The position numbers and the translations under genes are program-made. From Streptomyces lincolnensis (GTDB lineage Bacteria; Actinomycetota; Actinomycetes; Streptomycetales; Streptomycetaceae): a DNA stretch of 64,000 nt. Position 1 is the first letter of the stretch, and each line of letters begins with the position of its first letter. The stretch spans positions 1-64,000 of the forward strand of contig NZ_JAIHON010000023.1 of the NCBI RefSeq assembly GCF_021173675.1, read 5' to 3'. Shown piece by piece: positions 15,989-24,639 of this stretch. The notes under the pieces are model-generated. The model did not search any database and had not been told where the DNA came from. It saw nothing but the letters and a program-made list of their open reading frames with translations.

Positions 15989-17326
15989 TCAGTCGAGCGG
16001 TGCCGTCCGCCGCCACGGGTGCCGCTGCTCCAGCTCCGCCGCCACCTCCAGCAGATCGGCCTCCGACCCCGGGCGCCCCACCAACTGGACGGCACAGGGC
16101 GCGCCGGAGGGCAGGGTGCCGAAGGGGACCGCCATCGCGGGCCAGCCCGTCAGGTTCCACGGCGGGGTCAGCGGCGAGTAGGTGGTGTTGGCCAGCAGAT
16201 TGCGCAGCCAGCCCCGCTCGTGCCAGGGCGCGGCCTGCGGGGAGCGGCGGGCCAGCGCCGGGGTGAGCAGGATGTCGTACTCCTCGAAGAACGGCTCCAG
16301 GCGCCGGCGCAGCGCCTCCCGTCCGGTGCCGGTGCGCACGGTGTTCACGAAGCGGCGCCCGACGGCCGCGTGCACCCGGGTGCGCCGCGTCAGCAGCCGC
16401 CGGTCGAGGGCGTCGGCGTCCACGGCGGTGCCGGCCGTCCAGTGGGCGAACGAGGTGAGGCTCAGCGACATCGGGTACGGCGGATCGGCCCGGCGCACCC
16501 GGTGCCCCGCCCTCATCAGCACACCGCCCGCCTCCCGGGCCGCGGCCGTGTAGGGCCCGGTGACCGCCACGCCCGCGATGGGGCTGCGCAGGGAGACGGC
16601 GACGCGGTGCGTGGTGTCCGTGTCCCGCGGGGCGAACGAGGCGTCCGCGATGACCGACAGCACCAGGCGGGCGTCCTCGACGGTCGTCGCGAGGGGCCCG
16701 TTCTCCGACATGCCGAACCAGGTGCTGGTGCCGGGCGGCACCACGTCGGGCCCCGGCTTGATGGTGACCAGGCCGCAGTTGGCGGCCGGGATGCGCAGGG
16801 AGCCCATGCCGTCGTTGCCGAGGGCGACCGGCACCAGGCCCGCGGCGACCGCGGCCGCGCTGCCGCCGGACGAGCCACCGGCCGTGCGGGAGGTGTCCCA
16901 GGGATTGCGGGCGGTGCCGTGGACACCCTCCGAGGTGCCCCAGACGCACAGCTCCGGCACGTTGGTCAGGCCCACGACCACCGCGCCCGCCGCCCGCAGC
17001 CGGGCCACCGTGGGATGGTCCTCGGCGGCCGGTGCCTCCGGGGTCGCGGCCGACCCCACGCGCATCGACTCGCCGCGCACCGCGAGGTTGTCCTTGACGG
17101 CGACCGGCACTCCGGCCAGGGGCAGTTCGCCCAGATCTCCGCGGGCCGCCACCGCGTCGGCCTCGGCGAGCGCCGCCTCGGCCCGCACCGTCCGGAAGGC
17201 ACCCACCCGGCCGTCGAGCCGCTCGATCCGCGCGAGGTGCTCGGCCACCACCTCCCGGGGCGTGGCCCGCTTCTCCCGTACGGCTGCGGCGATCTCGGCG
17301 GCGGTCCGGCCTGCCCAACTGGTCAC
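15989..17326 (-). CDS. Amidase signature family protein
   Basis: A 445-residue amidase that should hydrolyse an amide bond. It carries the Ser-cisSer-Lys triad context: lysine in PVAVKDNL, the Gly/Ser-rich signature TAGGSSGGSAAAVAAG, and the nucleophile serine region GNDGMGSLRIPAANCG. The canonical GGSIR is written MGSLR here, but the serine is kept. The C-terminal region has GWPAMAVPFG and PCAVQLVGRPGSEADLL. The substrate is not predictable, and the lack of gatB/gatC partners argues against the glutamyl-tRNA amidotransferase subunit. GTG at 17326 has AAGGAG upstream. It is divergent from the hexosaminidase gene and convergent with the acetyltransferase. Confidence 0.9.
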   Translation of the reverse strand: MTSWAGRTAAEIAAAVREKRATPREVVAEHLARIERLDGRVGAFRTVRAEAALAEADAVAARGDLGELPLAGVPVAVKDNLAVRGESMRVGSAATPEAPAAEDHPTVARLRAAGAVVVGLTNVPELCVWGTSEGVHGTARNPWDTSRTAGGSSGGSAAAVAAGLVPVALGNDGMGSLRIPAANCGLVTIKPGPDVVPPGTSTWFGMSENGPLATTVEDARLVLSVIADASFAPRDTDTTHRVAVSLRSPIAGVAVTGPYTAAAREAGGVLMRAGHRVRRADPPYPMSLSLTSFAHWTAGTAVDADALDRRLLTRRTRVHAAVGRRFVNTVRTGTGREALRRRLEPFFEEYDILLTPALARRSPQAAPWHERGWLRNLLANTTYSPLTPPWNLTGWPAMAVPFGTLPSGAPCAVQLVGRPGSEADLLEVAAELEQRHPWRRTAPLD

Positions 17327-17489
17327 GGGCGCTCCTTACTGGCGAGTAATCCTTCAGGGAGAACTGTGCCGCACTCCTTGGATATTCGGACCGCTCTTGT
17401 TGGACTTTTGCCGCGGCTGCCCCGAGTGTGCACCCACTGAACCGCAGGTCATCCGATCAATAGCCCAACTCCCGCCTCTTCGCATCCCA

Positions 17490-17535
17490 TTGACAGTCCC
17501 TGGAGGCCGCTCAATCATCAGCCATCCGATGATTG
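17490..17535 (+). promoter_or_regulatory. Promoter and operator of the GH20-GH29 pair
   Basis: TTGACA at 17490-17495 matches a -35 box, with a possible -10 around 17513. Overlapping and following it is a perfect inverted repeat, CAATCATC (17512-17519) and GATGATTG (17528-17535), separated by 8 bases. The placement is that of a repressor site. It also means that an ATG at 17529 lies within the operator, supporting the downstream TTG as the real start. Confidence 0.55.
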
Positions 17536-17546
17536 GGGGCCCACTC

Positions 17547-19382
17547 TTGAACACGGGCAGAAGAGGATGGCTGCGGTCGATCGGGATCGCGGCGCTGCTG
17601 ACCATGGGCGTGGCGCCGACACCGGCCGTCGCGCAGGAGGAACAGAAGCCGCCGGTCACGGTGCCCGCCCTGACCGACTGGGCCCCGGAGTCCGGGACCT
17701 ACGCCTACCGCAACGGGACCCGCATCGTCGCCGACACCGGTGCCGAACGCCGGGTGGCCGGCACCCTCGCCGACGACCTCCGCGCGGCGGGCCACGGCAC
17801 GGTGCCGGTGGTGCGCGGCGGGGCCCGCGCCGGTGACATCGTCATCGACGTCCGGCCCACCGAGTCCGCCCTCGGCACCGAGGGCTACGCACTCCACGCC
17901 GGCAAGCGCCTGTCGGTGACCGGCGCGACCGAGACCGGCGCCTTCTACGGCACCCGCACGCTCTTGCAGCTGCTGGCCCAGGGCGACCGGATCCCCGCCG
18001 GACGGACGGTGGACGTGCCGCGCTACAAGGAGCGGGGCGTGGGCGTGTGCGCCTGCTACATCCACGTCTCCCTGCCCTGGCTGGAGAACCTCGTCCGGGA
18101 GATGGCGTACCACAAGCTCAACCAGCTCCTGCTGGAGCTGAAGGTCAAGAGCGACGCCCATCCCGAGGCCAACACCTGGGGCTACTACACCAAGGACGAG
18201 ATACGCCGGCTCGTCGCCCTCGGCGAGAAGTACCACGTCGAGATCATCCCGGAGATCAACTCCCCGGGGCACATCGACCCGTGGATCGAGAACCGTCCGG
18301 ACCTCCAGCTGACCGACTCCGACGGCACCAAGCAGCCCTCACGGCTCGACATCACCCAGCAGGCCGCCTTCGACTACTACACGAGCCTGATGGACGAGTA
18401 CGCCCAGGTCTTCACCGCGAAGTCCTGGCACATGGGCGCCGACGAGTACATGCTCGGCTCCGACTTCGCCAAGTATCCGCAGATCCTGAAGTACGCCCAG
18501 GCCAAGTACGGTCCGGACGCCACTCCGCAGGACGCCTTCGTGGACTTCGTCAACCGCGTCCACGACCACGCGGCGGGCAAGGGCGTCGACCTGCGCATCT
18601 GGAACGACGGACTGACCGGCGCCAACACCGTCCCCGTGAAGACCGACACCACGGTCGAGCACTGGCTGAACGTGGCGGTCAAGCCCGGTGAACTCGTCGC
18701 GCGGGGCTACCGGGTGATGAACGCCGCCTACTCGCTCTACCTCATCCGCGGCGGTTTTCACAGCGACACCGCGTCGCTGTACGACCAGAGCTGGGACCCG
18801 CGCAGTTTCGAGGGCGAGAAGCTCACCTCCGCGCAGGGGATCACCGGCGCGAAGATCAGCCTGTGGCCGGACAACGGGCGCGGCGAGACCGAGAACGAGG
18901 TCGCCGTCCGGCTCTGGCCCGCCCTGCGGCACATCGCCCAGGCCACCTGGGGCGACCCCCACCCCGACGCCACGTACGCCGGGTTCGTGGAACGCGGCAC
19001 GGCGGTCGGGCACGCGCCCGGATGGCGGGACCTGACCCGGGTGCCGGTGGCGGACGGGACGTACGCCTTCGGGAGCTCCTTCACGGCCTCGGTGCACCGC
19101 ACGGCGGACGGCTACGCGACCCTGCGGTCGGCGGCCGGCTGCCTCGCGATCAGCGGCGGCAGGCTCACCCTCAACGTCCCGCTCCAGCCCGGCGTCGAGG
19201 CGACCTGGGACACCTGCGACGCCACGAACACCCTGCAGCGCTGGGAGGTGCAGTCCGCGGCGGGCGGCGGCTACCGGCTCGTCAACGCGATCACGCGGAT
19301 GGCGCTCACCGTCACGGACGACGGCCGGATCGCGCAGTACCCGCCGGACCAACGCCCGCCCGCCGTCTGGCACCTGACCTGA
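17547..19382 (+). CDS. Secreted GH20 beta-N-acetylhexosaminidase
   Basis: About 611 residues, secreted, cleaving terminal beta-linked GlcNAc or GalNAc. A signal peptide (RRGWLRSIGIAALLTMG, ending near AVAQEE) is followed by the GH20b N-terminal domain (residues ~40-160) and the GH20 barrel with AYHKLNQLLLELKVK and EIIPEINSPGH. The catalytic Asp-Glu pair is Asp299-Glu300 in HMGADEYM. The last ~120 residues (SSFTASVHRTADGYATLRSAAG onward) look like a ricin/RICIN-like or other sugar-binding tail. I start at TTG 17547 because GGGGG lies seven bases upstream and the alternative ATG at 17529 sits in an operator. The fucosidase gene begins 14 bases downstream, so the two are probably co-transcribed. 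Confidence 0.9.
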   Translation: MNTGRRGWLRSIGIAALLTMGVAPTPAVAQEEQKPPVTVPALTDWAPESGTYAYRNGTRIVADTGAERRVAGTLADDLRAAGHGTVPVVRGGARAGDIVIDVRPTESALGTEGYALHAGKRLSVTGATETGAFYGTRTLLQLLAQGDRIPAGRTVDVPRYKERGVGVCACYIHVSLPWLENLVREMAYHKLNQLLLELKVKSDAHPEANTWGYYTKDEIRRLVALGEKYHVEIIPEINSPGHIDPWIENRPDLQLTDSDGTKQPSRLDITQQAAFDYYTSLMDEYAQVFTAKSWHMGADEYMLGSDFAKYPQILKYAQAKYGPDATPQDAFVDFVNRVHDHAAGKGVDLRIWNDGLTGANTVPVKTDTTVEHWLNVAVKPGELVARGYRVMNAAYSLYLIRGGFHSDTASLYDQSWDPRSFEGEKLTSAQGITGAKISLWPDNGRGETENEVAVRLWPALRHIAQATWGDPHPDATYAGFVERGTAVGHAPGWRDLTRVPVADGTYAFGSSFTASVHRTADGYATLRSAAGCLAISGGRLTLNVPLQPGVEATWDTCDATNTLQRWEVQSAAGGGYRLVNAITRMALTVTDDGRIAQYPPDQRPPAVWHLT

Positions 19383-19395
19383 GGAGAGTCCCGCC

Positions 19396-20943
19396 ATGAC
19401 CGTCTCCAGACGCCTCTTCGTCACCGCCGCCACCTCCCTCGCCGTGACCGCCGGCACGGCATCGCGGGCCTCCGCCGTGCCCTCGGCGGCGGCGGAGGAC
19501 CCCCGCTACCGCATCCCCGTCTCCCCGGACGACACCGAGGCCGACCTCGTCCGCAAGGCCTCCCAAGTCCGGCCCACCGCACGGCAGATCGCCTGGCAGG
19601 CCCTGGAACGCACCGCGTTCCTGCACTTCGGGGTGAACACCTTCACCGGTCTGGAGTGGGGCACCGGCGACGAGGACCCGGACGTCTTCCAGCCGGCCCG
19701 CCTCGACACCGACCAGTGGGCGCGCGCCCTGAAGGACGGCGGCTTCAAGCTCGCCATCCTCACCGTCAAGCACCACGACGGCTTCGTCCTCTACCCCTCC
19801 CGCTACACCAAGCACACGGTGGCATCGAGCAGTTGGCGCGACGGACACGGCGACGTGCTGCGCTCCTTCGCCGACTCCATGCGCCGCCACGGTCTCAAGG
19901 TCGGCGTGTACATCTCGCCCGCCGACGAGAACCAGTACCTGCACGGCGTCTACGCCAACGGCAGCGCCCGCACACCGCGCACCATCCCCGCCCTCGTCCT
20001 CGGCGACGACCGTTCGCCGGACCGCTTCCACACCCTCGACGCCACCGACTACGGCGCCCACATGCTCAACACCCTGTACGAGGTGCTCACCGAGTACGGG
20101 CCCGTCGACGAGGTGTGGTTCGACGGCGCCCAGGGGCACATCCCGCCCGACAAGGTGGAGAGCTACGACTGGGACAGCTGGTACACCCTCGTCCGCGCCC
20201 TCGCCCCGGACGCGGCCATCGCCGTCACCGGACCCGACCTGCGCTGGGTCGGCAACGAGAGCGGCATCGCCCGCGAGGACGAGTGGAGCGTCATCCCGGT
20301 CAAGGAGAACCAGTACGGCCGCACCGACTGGGCGCTGTCCTACGACACCCCCGACGAGGGCAGCCGCGCCGCCCTGGTGAAGGCGCGGCCGGCGACGGAC
20401 CACCTCCAGTGGTGGCCCGCCGAGTGCGATGTCTCCATCCGCGACGGCTGGTTCTACCACGCCGACCAACAGCCCAAGTCCGTCGACTGGTTGACGGAGA
20501 TCTACTTCGGCTCGGTGGGGCGCAACGCCGTGCTGCTGCTCAACGTCCCACCGGACACCGACGGTCTGCTGCACGACACCGATGTGGTCCGGCTGCGGGA
20601 GTTCCGGGAACGTGTCGAACGCGAACTGCCCGAGGACCTGGCCGCGGGCGCCCGCACGCTCAGGGAACCGGGCCGCGTCACCGTCGACCTCGGCGGCGAG
20701 CGGGAGGTGGACCGCATCCGGCTCGCCGAGGACATCCGGCACGGCCAGCAGGTGGAGGGCTTCGTCGTCGAGGCGTGGCGCGACGGCGCCTGGACGCAGG
20801 TCACGTCGGCGGGCACGATCGGCGCGAGCCGGATCCTGCCGCTGCCGTCCGCCGTGCGCGCCCGGCGCTGGCGGCTGAGGGTGACGCGGGCCCGAAGTGC
20901 CGTACGGATCAAGGAGTTCGGCCTGTACCGCTCGCGGGTCTGA
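19396..20943 (+). CDS. Secreted GH29 alpha-L-fucosidase
   Basis: A 515-residue secreted fucosidase that would release L-fucose from glycans. The N-terminus has a Tat-like RR followed by a hydrophobic stretch to about residue 30. The GH29 barrel shows FLHFGVNTFTG, LTVKHHDGF and GVYISPADEN, and the nucleophile Asp243 in EVWFDGAQG. The C-terminal ~100 residues form a beta-sandwich resembling a discoidin/F5-8 type module (VTVDLGGEREVDRIRL). ATG at 19396 follows GAGGAG. It is the second gene after the hexosaminidase. It fits trimming of fucosylated N-glycans, and its product could feed the L-fucose operon at 36.7-44.6 kb; that link is inferred. Confidence 0.92.
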   Translation: MTVSRRLFVTAATSLAVTAGTASRASAVPSAAAEDPRYRIPVSPDDTEADLVRKASQVRPTARQIAWQALERTAFLHFGVNTFTGLEWGTGDEDPDVFQPARLDTDQWARALKDGGFKLAILTVKHHDGFVLYPSRYTKHTVASSSWRDGHGDVLRSFADSMRRHGLKVGVYISPADENQYLHGVYANGSARTPRTIPALVLGDDRSPDRFHTLDATDYGAHMLNTLYEVLTEYGPVDEVWFDGAQGHIPPDKVESYDWDSWYTLVRALAPDAAIAVTGPDLRWVGNESGIAREDEWSVIPVKENQYGRTDWALSYDTPDEGSRAALVKARPATDHLQWWPAECDVSIRDGWFYHADQQPKSVDWLTEIYFGSVGRNAVLLLNVPPDTDGLLHDTDVVRLREFRERVERELPEDLAAGARTLREPGRVTVDLGGEREVDRIRLAEDIRHGQQVEGFVVEAWRDGAWTQVTSAGTIGASRILPLPSAVRARRWRLRVTRARSAVRIKEFGLYRSRV

Positions 20944-20950
20944 GGGACCG

Positions 20951-20988
20951 GGTGGTCACCGGGGCGCGTCGGCGATCCGGTGACCACC
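20951..20988. terminator. Bidirectional terminator between convergent genes
   Basis: GGTGGTCACCGG (20951-20962) pairs perfectly over 12 bp with CCGGTGACCACC (20977-20988) around a 14-base loop. It sits exactly between the stop codons of the fucosidase and of the convergent hydrolase, so it can serve both. Confidence 0.8.
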
Positions 20989-20990
20989 TT

Positions 20991-22031
20991 TCAGCGCAGA
21001 TGCTGGGCGAAGAAGGCCATCGTGGTGTCCATCGAGCGCCGCCACTGCGGATAGAAGGTGTGCCCCTCGCCCTGGTAGGTGCGCAGCCGGACATCCTTGC
21101 CGGCCTTCTCGAACGCGGCCGCGGTCTGCCGGGACCAGGCGATGGGGCAGGTGTCGTCGGCGGTGCCGTGATGGATCAGCAGGGGCTCGGTGACCCGGTC
21201 GACGTAGGTGACGGGGGAGGCCTCCCGCCAGAACTCCGGGTTCTTCTCGGGCGTGCCGTGCGTGGCGTCGATCCGGGCGACGAGCGGATCGCCCTCGGCA
21301 CGCTGGAAGTGGTCGATGTTCTCCTCGGGGCGCGAGCTGACCGGCGCGAAGGCGACGGCCGCGTCGAACAGGCCCGGGGCCACCACCAGCGTGTTGTAGA
21401 CGACCCCGCCGCCCATCGACCGGCCCAGCAGCCCGACGCGGTCGGCGTCGATCTCCGGGCGCCCGGACGACTTCAGCGCCTTCGCCGCGCCGATGACGTC
21501 CTCGGTGTAGCCGAGCCGGAGGTTGACGTCGTTGTCCGGGTCCTTGTCCGAGCGGGCGTGGTTGCGGTAGTCGGTGTGCAGGACGATGTAGCCGTTGCGG
21601 GCGAGGAGGTCCTGCTCGCGGTTCAGGCCGCGGCCGGTGGTGTAGACGGCCGGGTCGATGTAGCCGTGCGCGAGGACCAGCGCCGGGAACGGCCCCCTGC
21701 CCTCGGGGATGTTCATCAGCCCGGAGATCGTCAGCCCGTTCGCCTCGTACGTCACCTCGTAGCTGGTGTAGTCGGAGGTGCGGGTGATCACGTCGCCGAG
21801 CTTCAGGGCGGAACCGGTGTGCTCGCGCTGGATCAGGGCCGGGATCGACACCGGGTTCACCGGCGTACGGGTGGGGGAGGGCGTCGCGGAGGGGGTGCGG
21901 CTCGGGGCGCTCGTCGACGGGGACGGGGTGCCGCGTGCCGCCTCGTCGCCGTCACCGCCGTCCGTGCAGCCGGCGGTGACCGCGAGCAGGAGCGCGGCTG
22001 TGGCACAGGCCGTTGCTGGACGTGACCGCAT
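20991..22031 (-). CDS. Lipoprotein alpha/beta hydrolase (S9-like)
   Basis: A 346-residue exported lipoprotein with lipobox AVTAGC about 20 residues in, then a Thr/Pro/Ser-rich linker. The alpha/beta-hydrolase domain has the nucleophile elbow LLGRSMGGGVVYN, the acid in HHGTADDTCP and the histidine in GEGHTFYPQW. The sequence resembles the prolyl-oligopeptidase (S9) and dienelactone-hydrolase-like branch (LVLAHGYIDP, NYRNHARSD), so an esterase or peptidase role is likely but unspecified. I prefer ATG 22031, which starts the signal peptide; an upstream ATG at 22088 would add 19 polar residues. It lies downstream of the LacI gene on the same strand. Confidence 0.82.
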   Translation of the reverse strand: MRSRPATACATAALLLAVTAGCTDGGDGDEAARGTPSPSTSAPSRTPSATPSPTRTPVNPVSIPALIQREHTGSALKLGDVITRTSDYTSYEVTYEANGLTISGLMNIPEGRGPFPALVLAHGYIDPAVYTTGRGLNREQDLLARNGYIVLHTDYRNHARSDKDPDNDVNLRLGYTEDVIGAAKALKSSGRPEIDADRVGLLGRSMGGGVVYNTLVVAPGLFDAAVAFAPVSSRPEENIDHFQRAEGDPLVARIDATHGTPEKNPEFWREASPVTYVDRVTEPLLIHHGTADDTCPIAWSRQTAAAFEKAGKDVRLRTYQGEGHTFYPQWRRSMDTTMAFFAQHLR

Positions 22032-22097
22032 ACGGCCATTGTCACCCGGGCCGGTGTCATCGGGGTCGACTTTCCGTCGAGTCTTCAAGCACCGCGC

Positions 22098-23162
22098 TCA
22101 GGCACCGCCGCTGCGCGCCACCCCTGTGCTGTCCCGTTCGATGAGCCGCGGCACCGGCACCCGGACGGTGCGGGCCGGGCCGCCGTCCAGCAGGGCCATC
22201 AGTTCCGTGGCCGCCGTACGCCCGAACTCCACGCTGTCCCGGGACAGGGCGGACAGCCACGGCTTGACCATGCGGCACAGCGCCGAGTCCTCCCAGGCCA
22301 CCACCGACACGTCCGCGGGCACCGAGAAACCCAGCTCGGCCGCGGCGGCGACCCCGGCGACGGCCATCACGTCGTTGTCGTAGACCAGGGCCGTCGGGGG
22401 AGCGGGGGCCTCCAGGACGCGGCGGGTGACGGCGGCGCCCGCCGCGTCGGAGTAGTCGGTGGTCACCGACTCCACCTCGCCGAGACCGCGCCGGGCGGCC
22501 TCGGCGCGCAGCGTGCGGATCCGGCGTTCGGTGTGCGCGAGGCCGGCCAGGCCCGCGATGTGCACGATCCGCCGGTGGCCGAGCCGGTGCAGTTCGTCCA
22601 CCACCGAGGCCATCGCGCCCGCGTCGTCCGCCCACACCGTCGACAGACCCGGGTGGCGTTCGTCCGGGGCGCCGCCGATCACCACGGCCGGCAGCCCCAG
22701 CTCGTCGAGGAGGTCGGGCCGCGGATCGGCGGAGCGCGGATCCACCACCAGGACGCCGTCCACCCGGTGCTCGGCCCACCAGCGCCGGTAGACCGCGCAC
22801 TCGTCGGCGACGTCCTCCACCACCTGGAACAGCAGCCCCAGATGACGTTCCGCCAGCACCTCCTGGATGCCCGAGACGAGTTGGAGGAAGAACGAGTCCA
22901 CGCCCAGCGTCTCGGCGGGCCGGGCCAGCACGAAGCCGACCGTCGCCGCGCCCTCCCCGGACAGCGCGCGGGCCGCGGTGCTGGGCCGCCAGCCCAGCTC
23001 CTCGGCGACCCGCCGTACCCGGTCCCGGGTCTCCTCCGAGACCCCGGGCCTGCCGTTCAGCGCGAAGGAGACGGCGCTCTGCGAGACCCCGGCATGCCGC
23101 GCGATGTCCTTCATCGTGGGCCGCCGGGCCGGTGACCTCTTGCCTGACAAGTTGCCTGACAA
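22098..23162 (-). CDS. LacI-family transcriptional regulator
   Basis: A 354-residue repressor. The N-terminal helix-turn-helix is typical (MKDIARHAGVSQSAVSFALNGRPGVSEETRDRV, read in parts), with hinge-helix residues STAARALSG. The rest is a periplasmic-binding-protein-like effector domain (DGVLVVDPRS, TALVYDNDVMAVAG, SVVAWEDS). It probably binds a sugar or glycan fragment and represses the divergent transporter/glycosidase operon that starts at 23347. The start is TTG at 23162, supported by GGAGA upstream. A 12-bp tandem duplication makes a second in-frame TTG at 23150, and a third choice is the internal ATG at 23114. Palindromes rich in CTAAT/ATTAG lie between the two genes. Confidence 0.92.
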   Translation of the reverse strand: MSGNLSGKRSPARRPTMKDIARHAGVSQSAVSFALNGRPGVSEETRDRVRRVAEELGWRPSTAARALSGEGAATVGFVLARPAETLGVDSFFLQLVSGIQEVLAERHLGLLFQVVEDVADECAVYRRWWAEHRVDGVLVVDPRSADPRPDLLDELGLPAVVIGGAPDERHPGLSTVWADDAGAMASVVDELHRLGHRRIVHIAGLAGLAHTERRIRTLRAEAARRGLGEVESVTTDYSDAAGAAVTRRVLEAPAPPTALVYDNDVMAVAGVAAAAELGFSVPADVSVVAWEDSALCRMVKPWLSALSRDSVEFGRTAATELMALLDGGPARTVRVPVPRLIERDSTGVARSGGA

Positions 23163-23163
23163 G
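23140..23163. repeat. 12-bp tandem duplication at the LacI start codon
   Basis: TTGCCTGACAAG is repeated twice without a gap (23140-23151 and 23152-23163). On the coding strand each copy contains an in-frame TTG start codon, so the repeat duplicates the translation start and adds four residues. Confidence 0.9.
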
Positions 23164-23203
23164 GCATTTCTCCATTCCCGCGAACATTCCCGCGCCAGTG
23201 TGC

Positions 23204-23258
23204 ACTAATGCGGTTCAGCTCGTCCATCCTAAAGCGCATTAGTAACTAATCGAATTAG
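23204..23258. promoter_or_regulatory. LacI-type operators of the N-glycan operon
   Basis: In the LacI/transporter intergenic region ACTAATGCG (23204-23212) is matched by CGCATTAGT (23235-23243), 9-bp perfect arms with 22 bases between. Right after it lies CTAAT-CGA-ATTAG (23246-23258), a 5-bp-arm palindrome. Thus four CTAAT half-sites fall within 55 bases. This is where a divergent LacI repressor would be expected to act on both promoters. Confidence 0.65.
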
Positions 23259-23346
23259 CTGCGCGACAGCCATTGACGGGCCCTGAGCCAGCCGTGCAAG
23301 GTCTGCCACGTCTGTCACACCAGTCCGCTGAGGAGGACGGTCCACG

Positions 23347-24639
23347 GTGCCTGTTTCCCGCAGAACCCTGACTGCCGCTTTCACTTTCTGTCTCGCCCTG
23401 TCACTGAGCGGATGCGGCTCGGGAGGCGACGGCGGCGGCTCCACCGACGCCTCCGGCAAGGTCGAGGGCGACATCACCTTCCAGACCTGGAACCTGAGGG
23501 CCAACTTCAAGCCGTACTTCGAGGGCCTGATCGCCGACTTCGAGAAGAAGTACCCCGGCACCCACGTCAAGTGGGTCGACCAGCCCGCCGAGGGCTACGC
23601 CGACAAGATCAGCGCCGACGCCGCCGGCGGCACCCTGCCCGACGTCGTCAACGTCTCGCCCGACCTCGTCGCCCCGCTCGCCAAGGCGGGCCTCGCCCTC
23701 GACCTGGACAAGGCCGCCCCGCAGTACCGGAAGGAGTACCTGGCCGGCGCCTGGGCCAGCCACCGGATACCGGGCATGAGCGGCACGTACGCCTTCCCCT
23801 GGTACCTCAACACCGGGCCGCTGTTCTACAACAAGTCCCTGTTCAAGGAGGCCGGCCTCGACGCCGAGCGGCCGCCGAAGACGTACGACGAACTGTTCAC
23901 CCAGGCCCTGGAGCTGGCGAAGAAGAGCGACGGCAAGGTCGCCACCCTCGCCAACGTCCCCACCATCGAGGACTTCGGCCGCTACGGCGTCGAGCTGATG
24001 AACAAGCAGGGCACCGCCTTCGCCTTCAACGACGCCAAGGGGGTCGAACTCCTCACCGAATACAAGGAGTTGTACGACGCCAAGGCCCTCGACCCGCAGG
24101 CGCTGACCGCGACCCCCGAGTCCTCCGGCAAGAAGTTCCTCACCGGGGCCGTCGCGATGAACCCCGGCAGCGCCCTGGACCTCGGCAACTTCAAGAAGCA
24201 GGCGCCCAGCCTCTACAAGAACATCGGCATCACCGACCAGATCACCAGCACCGGCCACGTCAACATGTACGTGATGGGCGTGATGGTGAACGCCCAGACC
24301 AAGAAGACGCCCGCCGCCGTCGCCTTCGCGCACTACGTCACCGACGCGGCGCACCAGATGTCGTTCGCCAAGCAGGTCGCGATCTTCCCGTCCACCGCGG
24401 GCTCGCTCGACGACCCGTACTTCACCAAGGAGGACGGCACCGACGAGACGCGGGTGCGGGTCGCCGCCGCCAAGTCGCTGAAGACCGCCGTCAATTACAC
24501 GCCCGTGCTGTTCAGCGAGCAGATGAAGACCGCGCTGCGCAACGAGGTCGCCAAGGCGCTGCAGGGCAAGCAGAGCCCCGAGGAAGCGCTCGACAACGCT
24601 GTCAAGGCGTGCGACACGCTGCTCCAGCAGCAGGGATGA
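23347..24639 (+). CDS. Sugar ABC transporter substrate-binding lipoprotein
   Basis: A 430-residue extracellular solute-binding protein of the carbohydrate (family 1, UgpB/MalE-like) class. The lipobox is LSLSGC at about residue 23, followed by a Gly/Ser linker; the mature part has ITFQTWNLRANFKPYFEGL, GTLPDVVNVSPDLVAPLAKAG and AFPWYLNTGPLFYNKSLF. It would capture an oligosaccharide outside the membrane and pass it to the two permeases that follow. GTG 23347 has AGGAGG upstream. It is the first gene of a six-gene operon with GH5, GH85 and GH38 enzymes, so an N-glycan fragment is the likely ligand, by inference. Confidence 0.93.
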   Translation: MPVSRRTLTAAFTFCLALSLSGCGSGGDGGGSTDASGKVEGDITFQTWNLRANFKPYFEGLIADFEKKYPGTHVKWVDQPAEGYADKISADAAGGTLPDVVNVSPDLVAPLAKAGLALDLDKAAPQYRKEYLAGAWASHRIPGMSGTYAFPWYLNTGPLFYNKSLFKEAGLDAERPPKTYDELFTQALELAKKSDGKVATLANVPTIEDFGRYGVELMNKQGTAFAFNDAKGVELLTEYKELYDAKALDPQALTATPESSGKKFLTGAVAMNPGSALDLGNFKKQAPSLYKNIGITDQITSTGHVNMYVMGVMVNAQTKKTPAAVAFAHYVTDAAHQMSFAKQVAIFPSTAGSLDDPYFTKEDGTDETRVRVAAAKSLKTAVNYTPVLFSEQMKTALRNEVAKALQGKQSPEEALDNAVKACDTLLQQQG

